Of a stretch of DNA of 64,000 nt, positions 28,458 to 37,650 are shown one piece after another. This DNA is from Sipunculus nudus. Lineage: Eukaryota > Annelida > Sipuncula > Golfingiida > Sipunculidae. The stretch's first letter is position 1, and each line of letters begins with the position of its first letter. The notes beneath the pieces are model-generated. The model was not told where the DNA came from and ran no database searches. It was given only the letters and a program-made list of their open reading frames with translations. Made by a program: the position numbers and the translations under genes. Where the stretch lies: positions 66,990,929-67,054,928 of the forward strand of contig CM049312.1 in the NCBI GenBank assembly GCA_026874595.1. Reading direction: 5' to 3'.

Positions 28458-28470
28458 TTTATATATATGA
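28458..28470. promoter_or_regulatory. TATA-like element between divergent genes
   Basis: TTTATATATATGA in the 246-base gap between the starts at 28334 (minus) and 28581 (plus); its near symmetry could serve both directions. It is duplicated at +9,070. Confidence 0.4.
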
Positions 28471-28580
28471 TGTGGTATCAGTCAACCCCCCCTCCAGATT
28501 TTGCCAAAAACGGGTTACACACGTGACGCACGCTGATTGGACGACCGTCAGCCGACTGGGCATACAAAGTGCTCCTGCGC

Positions 28581-30863
28581 ATGCTGTCCCGCCATTTCTC
28601 TGATGCCAGTTACGCCGACATGCAAACCCCAAACGCGCACTGCTATTCAGAAGGTCTAGCCATACGCGTGGATGAGCTTTTGTCCCTGGTGCAAACAGGT
28701 CTCAGGAGGAAAGACATCCAACACGTGTTGCAGGCCACCGATGAACTGTTAGGATCAAGACGACCGCCCAAACTAAAATGGAAACACGTTGTAAAGTTCC
28801 TGCTGGAAGACCATTGCTTGGCACCGGCGCGTGTTTTCACGTTAGTGGCCGATTTGTCAAATGCAACGGGGAGCAAGTCGAAACGCAACATGAGATCTGT
28901 CATTGAAACTCTGTTGGACGTGAAAACATCTCGTGTAGCTGTGTGCATGTGTACCGCGACTTTGACCCCTCCCTTCCTGCACCCGAGAACCCCGCTTCCA
29001 CCGATGAGGGTGTTTCAACCGGACGCAACTCTGATACCGTTGGTGGAATCGGAACCAGGGACAATGTCCGCCGCGCTCGCCCTGACCAATCTGCTGCGGG
29101 CATGGCGTGATTGGAAAAACAAGGTGGAAGAATGTAACGACTGGGACGTGAATCCGATCGTGACCGGTGACACGAAAGACGACATCGCGGTTTGGCTGTT
29201 GTCAGCAGCCAGACACGTAGCCATGTGCATGACGTGCTGTCCGGCAAAGGTCACAGACGCAGGGAAGGCAGTGTTGCAGAGTAAGCCACACGGGAAACCA
29301 CAGCTTATCGACCTGGTGCTGTCTCTGCTACAACGGGAGGCCATAGCTGACCGGGACAGTTACATGCAAGTGTTCATATCGGCGTGTGGCAAGTTTGCAC
29401 GATACGGTGACCCTGTTTTGATTCTCTTCTGTGTCGTCATCAGGTACCTGATGTGCATGTGCCCTCCTGCACTGAAGAACCGGAAAGGCGGCCGGGGGCA
29501 GCTTGTGAACCACGACGCTTCCAAAACGTTGCTGGTCGACGAGGTGTTGGTTAAACCAAAGTCTCTACCACCTTTGAACGCGATGCCTGACTACGCCATC
29601 GACCGCACAACCAGACGGGGCAGGACGGGACGCAGCGTCCCACAGCCACCAGGGTTGGTTACCGAGCGTGCAGCAGAGCCCACCCATTGTACAGAGTTTT
29701 ACGGTGCCCGGCGGAAACGTTCGCACCAGTCGATGGAACATTACGCCGAATTGTATCCCGTTATTACAAACCAGTGGGTGTGTACCAGACCGAAGCGGCC
29801 ACGCAAGACCCACACACGCGGGGGTGGAAACCCTGCAACAGAGGTATGCAAACGACTTAGGAAATGTTTCCCATCCATGACCCAACCATGTGACAGCGAC
29901 GTTTATGGGCTTTCGTTGCCCAAGTGTGATCGCTTTTCCCGGAAAAGGAAGCAAAAAGACACAGGTGACGCAGACGCTAAACGCCCCAAATGCCACGAGG
30001 TAACATGTGGACCAGTTCGAATGACCCTTAACTGCAGATGTCCTGCTGACATACTGAAACAGCGTTTCACATCCATCACAGAACTAGAAGAGGTCATGAG
30101 CCGCCTGCCTCTGTTGCATGTGCCGCATCAGAAAACGAAATCGTTCACGAGAGCTGATTTGAAATCGCAGCAGGTGTTCAAAGGCCCCATGCTCTATCAC
30201 GACGCAAAACAATTGGCGTTCAGGCACGCAGCCATGAACATTTTCCTCGGGGACAAGCACACTCCGGGCTGCGTAGAGTTTTTCTGTAACGGCGTGATGT
30301 CGTACATGCAGACCAACCTGCATATTGCCTTCGGATTGGAATACTCTTACGTATGCGGCAGCCACCACACATTTTACAACCATTTTGCCGACGGTGGGCC
30401 AACGGGATGTTTTGTCATTGACCATAACGAGCTGGGTCTCGCGCCCCTGCACAAACTGTCGGCTGACGACGCCAAACGCTTGCCGCTATCTTTATGGCTT
30501 CATTTGGCCTACCGGTTTGTTCTGCGGATCGGTATATCACCTCAAAACACGTTGTTGGTGGACCGCAACACGGCCTTCGCCAATGCAACCTTTCTCAACG
30601 AAAGGAGACTCCCCGTGCCCTACACAGCAGATCTGACTGAATGCCTGATGGGAAAGAACATACCACAGGATGTGGCCAAAGTTATGAAAGAAACTGTGTC
30701 GAAGTACAAGACTGAACTGGCCGTCAAACTAAGACGTGCGTTCAAACCGGGATCACAGACGTTACAAAACATATATAAACTGGCAGAGATGATGAAAGTA
30801 GATATACCGGAGTACGTAACCGGCACGGCTGAATTCATCAGCAAATTGATCGAAGCCTCCTGA
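28581..30863 (+). CDS. unidentified 760-residue protein with nuclear-type basic regions, copy 1
   Basis: The first ATG is at 28581 (the frame is open to a GTG at 28569); a second ATG is at 28620. Residues up to about 330 are helical, with a hydrophobic LILFCVVIRYLMCMC stretch near 280-295. The middle (about 340-480) is basic and low in structure, with clusters such as RPKRPRKTHTR-like and RKRKQK sequences typical of nuclear import or DNA contact. The C-terminal 260 residues are globular, with GCFVIDHNELGL and GISPQNTLLVDRN segments. Nothing allows a family assignment. AATAAA follows at 30987. An exact second copy lies at 37651-39933. Confidence 0.75.
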   Translation: MLSRHFSDASYADMQTPNAHCYSEGLAIRVDELLSLVQTGLRRKDIQHVLQATDELLGSRRPPKLKWKHVVKFLLEDHCLAPARVFTLVADLSNATGSKSKRNMRSVIETLLDVKTSRVAVCMCTATLTPPFLHPRTPLPPMRVFQPDATLIPLVESEPGTMSAALALTNLLRAWRDWKNKVEECNDWDVNPIVTGDTKDDIAVWLLSAARHVAMCMTCCPAKVTDAGKAVLQSKPHGKPQLIDLVLSLLQREAIADRDSYMQVFISACGKFARYGDPVLILFCVVIRYLMCMCPPALKNRKGGRGQLVNHDASKTLLVDEVLVKPKSLPPLNAMPDYAIDRTTRRGRTGRSVPQPPGLVTERAAEPTHCTEFYGARRKRSHQSMEHYAELYPVITNQWVCTRPKRPRKTHTRGGGNPATEVCKRLRKCFPSMTQPCDSDVYGLSLPKCDRFSRKRKQKDTGDADAKRPKCHEVTCGPVRMTLNCRCPADILKQRFTSITELEEVMSRLPLLHVPHQKTKSFTRADLKSQQVFKGPMLYHDAKQLAFRHAAMNIFLGDKHTPGCVEFFCNGVMSYMQTNLHIAFGLEYSYVCGSHHTFYNHFADGGPTGCFVIDHNELGLAPLHKLSADDAKRLPLSLWLHLAYRFVLRIGISPQNTLLVDRNTAFANATFLNERRLPVPYTADLTECLMGKNIPQDVAKVMKETVSKYKTELAVKLRRAFKPGSQTLQNIYKLAEMMKVDIPEYVTGTAEFISKLIEAS

Positions 30864-30912
30864 TAAGACTTGTTAGAAATCATGTCACAACTGCCAAACT
30901 GGACATTTCAAT

Positions 30913-30973
30913 ATGTACAGACACACACATATACACATATGTACAGACACACATATACACACAATGCAACATC
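30913..30973. repeat. short AC/AT-rich tandem repeat and polyadenylation region
   Basis: The unit ATGTACAGACACACA..TATACACA occurs twice in the convergent gap 30864-31102. AATAAA at 30987 (plus) and TTTATT at 31050 (AATAAA on minus) follow. It is duplicated at +9,070. Confidence 0.6.
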
Positions 30974-31102
30974 AAAACCTGCATACAATAAATATATTTT
31001 GTTTAATGAATAAATATCACATTGCACATTATGACTGTATGTGTTTGGTTTTATTCGGTTTTGTATCATGAGTGTTTTGTTCCATATAGGATACGACGAA
31101 AG

Positions 31103-32167
31103 TCAACGCGTCGCTGGTGCAGCAGCCAGGAGTTCGAAGATGTCATGACTCTGTTTTATATCCCATAGATCCCGCGCGTTTGCCTCTTGTGCGTCAGCGT
31201 CGTTTACCGGAGGCGTGTAGTGTCGCCTTGATATCAGCGTGTGTGGTGAAAAAGCGGGCCCCACATATACAGCCTCCTCGAGAGCGTAAACCTCCCCCCC
31301 TTCCCCCGGACATAAATGTGACGGATCGGCCACAGACAGACAACGGACACGGTTCCCCGGATGGGCCAATTGGTGCGCCACAACAGCATATGCCACCAAC
31401 CGAACCTTGTGCATGTGGCAGAGAAACCGTGTTTGCTTCAAACTGTCCAGACGAGATTGGTTTTCGGCATCACCTGACGACGTCTGCGCTTCCTGCGCCC
31501 GCAACTGCTGCAGCAGTTCCAGATACTGTTCCTGCATCACTGGGAACACATCCCCGAAGCGTTCCGCCTGTCGTGACCCCAGTGCTCCCATTTCCGATTT
31601 CAAAGTGCAGAACCTTTCAACGTCAGCACGCGCAGACGCGGGGACGCCCCTTGCAGACCAAACAGCGTGCATAACAAATCCCGCCCTGACGGGGCACGCT
31701 GTGTCCTCGTGCGAGTCCCTTGACATCCACATAGGGCCAAGTTGCAGGGACTTAGTCAGTTCTGAGGCCATCGATATGTTGACAGTTTCCAGCAGGGGCT
31801 CCCCGCAACTGACCTCCCACGCTTCAGCTACACGCGGGCGAGGAACACGGGACGGATCATACGGTGACCCGTCCCCAGGCACAAGCCAACCATTTTGCAA
31901 ATCGTCGGGGTTCACGTCTGCTCCCGCCTGCGCGGAAACAACCTCTCGGAAGAGCTGCACTGCTTTGACACATCGTCTGACGGCGAAAAGTCCTGACAAG
32001 ATCTCTTGTCCCGCTACGCGGGGCTGCATGCAACAGGACAGGTCTTCTTTCGCCCTGCCCAATTTGCGCAACAGCTTTGCGTGCCTCGCCCTCACCAGTT
32101 TGCGGTGACGTTCGAAAACGCGCTCTCCCACCGATTTCTGGACGGAGTCTATGTCACATGACGTCAT
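31103..32167 (-). CDS. unidentified 354-residue protein, copy 1
   Basis: The start chosen is the ATG at 32167, because at the intact locus (41237) this ATG overlaps the stop of the upstream gene as ATGA. The longer frame up to 32314 would run inside that gene. The N-terminal third is basic and helical (ERHRKLVRARHAKLLRKLG); residues about 215-290 are helical and Gln/Glu-rich. No membrane segment or enzyme motif is seen. In this copy the upstream partner gene is truncated at the duplication junction, so if translation depends on coupling to it, this copy may be poorly expressed. An identical copy lies at 40173-41237. Confidence 0.7.
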   Translation of the reverse strand: MTSCDIDSVQKSVGERVFERHRKLVRARHAKLLRKLGRAKEDLSCCMQPRVAGQEILSGLFAVRRCVKAVQLFREVVSAQAGADVNPDDLQNGWLVPGDGSPYDPSRVPRPRVAEAWEVSCGEPLLETVNISMASELTKSLQLGPMWMSRDSHEDTACPVRAGFVMHAVWSARGVPASARADVERFCTLKSEMGALGSRQAERFGDVFPVMQEQYLELLQQLRAQEAQTSSGDAENQSRLDSLKQTRFLCHMHKVRLVAYAVVAHQLAHPGNRVRCLSVADPSHLCPGEGGEVYALEEAVYVGPAFSPHTLISRRHYTPPVNDADAQEANARDLWDIKQSHDIFELLAAAPATR

Positions 32168-32520
32168 CGATACCTTGGGTCGGCCCCTGCACGGGACCCA
32201 TCTTGCGCGAGGGAATACGCAAAGGCCTGAGCAGAAACACATGCTAAACAACCCAGGCTCATATCCAACAGGTGGGGAGGCAATACCCAAACTGAAACAA
32301 ACAGTTTCGCACATACTTCCTCTAGCTCTCCGAGGGCGGTAATAACCTCTTCCAGGGGTGTGCTGTAAAAAGCGAAATCAAGGTCCCAACAGCATTTCTG
32401 CATCTCGTGCACCGTCCATGCAGTGTTACTGCCCGTTGTGTGCCAAAACCGACAGTCCTCTGTCCGAAGCACAGAACGGAAGTATTTCTGACACAGCGAC
32501 TCAACCTGCTGTTCCGTCAA
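32164..32520 (-). pseudogene. 3' fragment of the 249-residue gene at the duplication junction
   Basis: The C-terminal 118 codons of the gene that is complete at 41234-41983. The duplication junction at 32520/32521 replaces its 5' part and promoter with the reverse of the polymerase-like gene. An in-frame ATG happens to stand at the junction, so a short product is possible but not expected. Confidence 0.85.
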
Positions 32521-34209
32521 GCTTTTGTTGCGGATGTCGCCATACCCCTGTCAAAACGGCATAGCAAAAGCACAACAGAACCACATAGCCGAATCCCAAT
32601 TGAGCCACATACGTGCAATCCATGCGTCTGCAACGAAGGAGAACCCCTTTCAGAACAGAACCAAGCACGCGATGATGAGGGTGCCGATAAAGATAATCAT
32701 GCGGTCACTATCGTCAAAGGACTCCCGCCGCAAACGGGAGGGGTGATTTATGCCAAGCGGGGCGTTCACACGGGGCAGTTTTACGGTATGGACGCCAACC
32801 AGTTTTACCCCACCCTAGGAGCACACCTGGATACGGAGTATTTACGTGAGCTGCTGGCTTGGTTGGCGGAACGCAGGCGCTTATTCTCACCATCGAAATC
32901 GGCCGCCTCCCGCGTAAAAGCCTGTCAAGTGTGCACTTACGGACAGTCGAAGTATTACGCCCCTGAGCTCTATGACAGATGGACACAACTGGCACAGCAG
33001 GCAAGCACAGCTATGGTGGAGTGCGTGCTTAAAATGAATCGTTTGTTGCGCGTGATGAAAGACAGCGTACTGTTCGAGGCTTCCCCAGACCTAACGGGCA
33101 CAAGTGAAGACGCAGTTGCAGGGTCTGATGCGGAACTGGAAATATTTCAAAGCAGAGTACAGAGTCTGACAGGCTTTGCTGAGATGACCTTCAAACTCGA
33201 AGGGTCCTACAACCTCGTCGGCCTCATCGGGCCCTGTCATTTATTTCACGCCAAACGCGATCCATCGTCCGGTTGGCGCTTGTCCAAGATAACTGGCATC
33301 CACAGGTCTGATCATTGCCAAGCTGTCTCAGAGGCCATCGACGCCACGTTACATGAGGTCGTGCTGATACTCGGCGGAAAAGCAGACACTGGCTGCCCAG
33401 TGGAAGTCGCAACGCGAGATGAAGTGGAACAGTGTGTGCGTGCAGGCATGAAAGAAATGTACAAACACTGGCCGACAACGTGGGAAGTGCACACGACAGA
33501 CCTAAAAGGCGTTTTGGGAAATCAACCCGATCTCGTCAATCGGTTCCTCCTGCCCGCTTTCCCGACAAAGCTGTCAGCTCCTACGAAGGGGGCACACTGC
33601 AAACAGAAGGGTGATTTCGCCGAAGTAACAAAAGCCCTGGTGTCACTGCGAGATTTCGATCCTTACGTGTGGAAGGAAGGCCGTTTGCCTGTACGTTTGA
33701 CCGTGAAGGGGAAAGCGGGGCCTTACGTTTGGGTTGAACGCCCCGCAGTGTACAGTCCGGCCGACTGGGCATACAGCCCTTTCCACAGGGGGTTGCTGGG
33801 AGACGCCGAACACGCGGGCCGCCCTATCCTGTCATGTTCCAAAATCAAAGCACGAAACGTGCCGGCAGAGGACCTGTGTTTCAACGTGGGACTAGTGCAC
33901 CGTGACCACGTCTTGCCAGGCACAACCTTAGACTGGGAAAGGTACAACGACGTACTGTACGCGGCGGTGCTGCCAGTCTTGCGAACTGTAACAACGGCGC
34001 AACTGCAGAAGATGCTATCGCACATATTTCATTCCGTCGCCGTCCAACACACACCCCCACGGTCTGCCCACGCGCAAGAAAACCTGTTACCCTACGGTAT
34101 AAAATCGCTGTGTCCAACCACCATGGCAGAGTGCCAAAGATTGCTGCGTCTTGATGACGAACGCACCCTGTTGTGCGATTCAGATTCATGTTACCCGTCT
34201 TGTTCGTGA
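32521..34209 (+). pseudogene. 5'-truncated copy of the polymerase-like gene
   Basis: Codons for about the last 562 residues of the 22200-25139 protein, beginning at the duplication junction. The frame stays open upstream into reversed sequence of the 249-residue gene but has no ATG there, only a GTG at 32407. The first ATG in the copied part is at 32788, at the methionine before the motif A aspartate. The fragment keeps the whole palm and thumb-like part but loses the N-terminal 417 residues and the original promoter, so it is probably not functional. Confidence 0.85.
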
Positions 34210-34290
34210 ATATCAAACCAATACGGATTCACCCTTCGAAGCGCCCGTGTACACACACGCGATAAGACCAGATACAGCTTTGAAATAACT

Positions 34291-34455
34291 ATGGAAAACG
34301 GACATGCAAAGCGCTCCGAGTTTACGGATTTATACGTTGGTTTCCAACTTTTGGACAGATCTGCCGGTATGAGGGATTTCATTGAATGGCTGCTCCACCT
34401 TAAACACGATGACACGTTTACATTCTGCGGTGGACCAGACGCATTTACTAACTGA
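34291..34455 (+). CDS. small 54-residue protein (tentative), copy 2
   Basis: Exact repeat of 25221-25385 within the duplicated segment. The same uncertainty applies: a favourable start context but no recognised family. Confidence 0.35.
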   Translation: MENGHAKRSEFTDLYVGFQLLDRSAGMRDFIEWLLHLKHDDTFTFCGGPDAFTN

Positions 34456-34476
34456 CGAAAGCACATAGCATACCGT

Positions 34477-35250
34477 ATGGCCCGATGCTTCGCTGATTAC
34501 GCCCTCGTGCTGGAGGCAATACACTTCGCGCTAGAACGCATAGGACTGGAAGACCCCACACTGTGGGCAGCTTTTATGCCGGACGGAGTCGGTTTGCGCA
34601 TATCCGCCTTCATGCAAAACAAAACGTATTCGTCTCTGTGGGCGTCTGTGGGTAAACCCCATGAAATTGAGCTCAGGACGGCCTGGGCGGCGGCAACCCA
34701 ATTCTGGACGCCAACGGGAACACCATACGCAGAAGAGGGCCATTTCCACCTGTCGTACGACCACGCACGTGACCCCGTACCGGGCGCCTTGCGTTTCACC
34801 GCATGCGGAGCTCTGGCTTTGGCTTGCGTGTCGACCAATACGGCCGCTAGGATGGGACAGATGCTACGTTTCCACATGGACCGGAGGCTTGCACTGCCGG
34901 CCATAGTTATACGTGACATGGCGCTCGGGTTCCTCATGATGTCGGGTGCAATACGCCACAAGAGCGAAGGTTTTATTTACACCGTAGACATGGATATGAT
35001 ACACCCTTTGCGCAGGCTGCTGAAGTCACACGCCTCCACCTGCCCTCTACCCGATGCCGATATGAATGGTGCCGCTCACGGATCAAACACGTGCCGCGTG
35101 AAGTGTACAGGACACGTCTGGGCCACTGTGTTCCGACTGTTACAGGCCGGGGATGCAATGGACCCAGTAGCACAGTACGCAAGGGACATGCGCCTGTCAC
35201 ACGAACACGTGTGGAACGGTGGGTTGGGTCGCGGAAACGATATCCCATAA
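34477..35250 (+). CDS. unidentified 257-residue protein, copy 2
   Basis: Identical to the gene at 25407-26180. Its upstream neighbour is now the truncated polymerase-like fragment, so expression would depend on a promoter inside the duplicated unit or on transcription from the junction. Polyadenylation signals follow at 35438 and 35459. Confidence 0.7.
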   Translation: MARCFADYALVLEAIHFALERIGLEDPTLWAAFMPDGVGLRISAFMQNKTYSSLWASVGKPHEIELRTAWAAATQFWTPTGTPYAEEGHFHLSYDHARDPVPGALRFTACGALALACVSTNTAARMGQMLRFHMDRRLALPAIVIRDMALGFLMMSGAIRHKSEGFIYTVDMDMIHPLRRLLKSHASTCPLPDADMNGAAHGSNTCRVKCTGHVWATVFRLLQAGDAMDPVAQYARDMRLSHEHVWNGGLGRGNDIP

Positions 35251-35805
35251 TTCAACCCTACCTTTCCCACCTCCACTATTCCCGGGGATCTCTGCAACTG
35301 CAGAAACGTCTTGACGGATTGACAAAGACGAAACTGTAAGTAAGAAGCAGGTGGCTGGAAATGAGGAGATGTTGAACCCTACAGAATCAGACCGAGTTTT
35401 TGGACACTGATCATATCATACACACTCGTATTTCATCAATAAATTGAGTTCAGACCACAATAAAGATAGATATATATTTATTTATTGTTTCACATTGTCA
35501 TTGCTCTGCTGTGTTTTCGAATGTGTATGTGCGTGTGTGTGATGTAGGTCATATGACAAAACGCTCTACAGGTACAAAAGTCCAGCGCGATCAAATAACG
35601 TACACGTCATAACGGCTGATTGGTGTACCTGACAAAAAAAACAATGTACAATTATAACAGTTTAAAGTTGTATACACATCACAAAGAGAAACATATACCA
35701 CATCACTCGCAAAACTGGTTTGGCTGGACCACAACAAAACATACGTTGACACATGTAAATGTCCGACACGCGCAAATCCCATGATGGGGACAGTATCAAA
35801 CCTTT

Positions 35806-37404
35806 TCAATCAGTATTGGGTTCCACGATGCAACACAACAATGCCACGTCCATATTGTCGTCAAGCAGTACTCTTGACATGTAGTCACCATGTGTAACAA
35901 ACACGTCGAAGGGCGACACAAGAGACTCCAAGACCAGTTGCACAAAACGTCTGCCCTCCTCGGAAAACCTGACAGCTTCCACGACACGGGCGAATTCGGG
36001 GTCCTCAACCACCACGATGGGTCCAGACCGAGCGTCCTTACAGATTACACAATTGTATGTGTTCAACGTCTCACCCCATGTCCCCGTGAGTTCATATCGC
36101 CATTGTGGTTTGACGGGTAGTTCCTCCACGCAGCACACGGTGATAATCTGGTCGCATTTCTTATGTGCATATCGTAGACCTTCCGTGTTTGCTGCAAAGT
36201 TCGCATAAATGAGGATGTGTGGGTACGATATTAACGCAGCGGACATAATATCACAGATCACTCGGGGTTGCAGATGACGGACAACCGTGATCAGATCACG
36301 GTCAAGCGCTGTGGCCGTTCGCCTGTGCGTTACAGACGGTCGCAGTGGTCCAACGTATCTCTTCTCTTTCACATGATGTTCTGCGACGTCTAATGTTTCG
36401 GCACGCAACTGCTGTATGTGACTGTGACAACCGCCAGCATGAGACTCATTGGATGCGGTTTTGGGCTTTCGCCGAATCTTGCACATCAACATTACCGTCC
36501 TTCCGTTGACAGAAGCCCTGTTGACATCATCTGTCAGCAACACCTGCCAGGGGTTGGTGTCAGTATCCTCCTCGGTCACCATGGCTTCCAAGAGGCTTTG
36601 CAAAAACGCACGACCGCCATCGGAATCGCTCGCGGCGCGCACAAGGCATTCAAGCTTTGGGTACGTCACCAGCACCATACGTTCGCCACTAGCGTTTGTG
36701 TACGCCCCACAATGGAACGTACTCAGCACCTGGTCCCATTTTCCAACAAGACTGTAACTGTGATCGGGCTGTAAGGGCAATTCCTGAACGCAGTATATGG
36801 TAAAATCCTTTCCGCAAAACACGTTTTCCTGTGATGCAAATTGCACAACGCAATCAAGCATGTGTGGGAAGAAGGCCAATGCTGCCGCCACCAGATCACA
36901 TATTAATTCGGGGTTCAGTTGCTCGACGAGTTCGGACGCTGCTCGGTTGGTACACAGAAAGAACAAATCTCTCTGTTCTGATGAACTTGTCATAATTCCT
37001 TGATCAGTTCCCGTTGGTCTGGCATCGGGGTGTTTATCGGGACACTCTAGCAGGACCTCCGCCACAGTGGAAACTGCACCCTGAACGCCAGTGTCGTTAA
37101 GATAGATCACGTTCCCCGGTCTCTGGACTGTTTGCGGGGATTTCAACTGGCATCTCACGTCCAGATAACACACACCGGAAATGTGTGATCGGAAGCATGC
37201 AAACGATACATGACCGGGCCTACCTTTTGGTTTGGCGGTATCGTTACACGTCCCGGGTTCCCCATCGTTCGATTTGGTACACGCGGTACCATCCGGTCGA
37301 GGGGCTTCCACTTCGCGATCTGATATGACAGTCTTACCCGTGCTGCAGCCTTCAGCTTCAACTTTCTTTGTCGCCGGGAGCGACGTGTTTTCGTTCGACG
37401 ACAT
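35806..37404 (-). CDS. protein with two internally duplicated domains, copy 2
   Basis: Identical to 26736-28334, including its own divergent TATA-containing promoter, so this copy should be fully expressible and gene dosage is doubled. Confidence 0.75.
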   Translation of the reverse strand: MSSNENTSLPATKKVEAEGCSTGKTVISDREVEAPRPDGTACTKSNDGEPGTCNDTAKPKGRPGHVSFACFRSHISGVCYLDVRCQLKSPQTVQRPGNVIYLNDTGVQGAVSTVAEVLLECPDKHPDARPTGTDQGIMTSSSEQRDLFFLCTNRAASELVEQLNPELICDLVAAALAFFPHMLDCVVQFASQENVFCGKDFTIYCVQELPLQPDHSYSLVGKWDQVLSTFHCGAYTNASGERMVLVTYPKLECLVRAASDSDGGRAFLQSLLEAMVTEEDTDTNPWQVLLTDDVNRASVNGRTVMLMCKIRRKPKTASNESHAGGCHSHIQQLRAETLDVAEHHVKEKRYVGPLRPSVTHRRTATALDRDLITVVRHLQPRVICDIMSAALISYPHILIYANFAANTEGLRYAHKKCDQIITVCCVEELPVKPQWRYELTGTWGETLNTYNCVICKDARSGPIVVVEDPEFARVVEAVRFSEEGRRFVQLVLESLVSPFDVFVTHGDYMSRVLLDDNMDVALLCCIVEPNTD

Positions 37405-37650
37405 TTTTGTGCAACAGCCTCGACGGCGGCGTAGAGGTCTATGAGGGCATACCTACCAACCGCGATATTTATGAGGCTGTGGAAGTGCCGGTGCATCACG
37501 TGATCACATGTACCAGCGGCTGTCACATTTATATATATGATGTGGTATCAGTCAACCCCCCCTCCAGATTTTGCCAAAAACGGGTTACACACGTGACGCA
37601 CGCTGATTGGACGACCGTCAGCCGACTGGGCATACAAAGTGCTCCTGCGC

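Larger units (their letters stand above)
23451..32520. repeat. 9,070-bp tandem duplication, copy 1
   Basis: Every base compared here recurs at a constant +9,070 offset, and all open frames inside are identical in the two copies. The unit begins inside the polymerase-like gene and ends inside the 249-residue minus-strand gene. The hexamer TCAAGC stands at the left breakpoint (23447-23452), at the internal junction (32517-32522) and at the right breakpoint (41587-41592), consistent with microhomology-mediated or unequal recombination. Confidence 0.95.

Noticed and set aside
31407-32108. Plus-strand frames of 185 and 233 codons (also at +9,070)
   Set aside because: Antisense to the 354-residue gene with low-complexity Ser/Thr/Pro/Cys composition typical of shadow frames.
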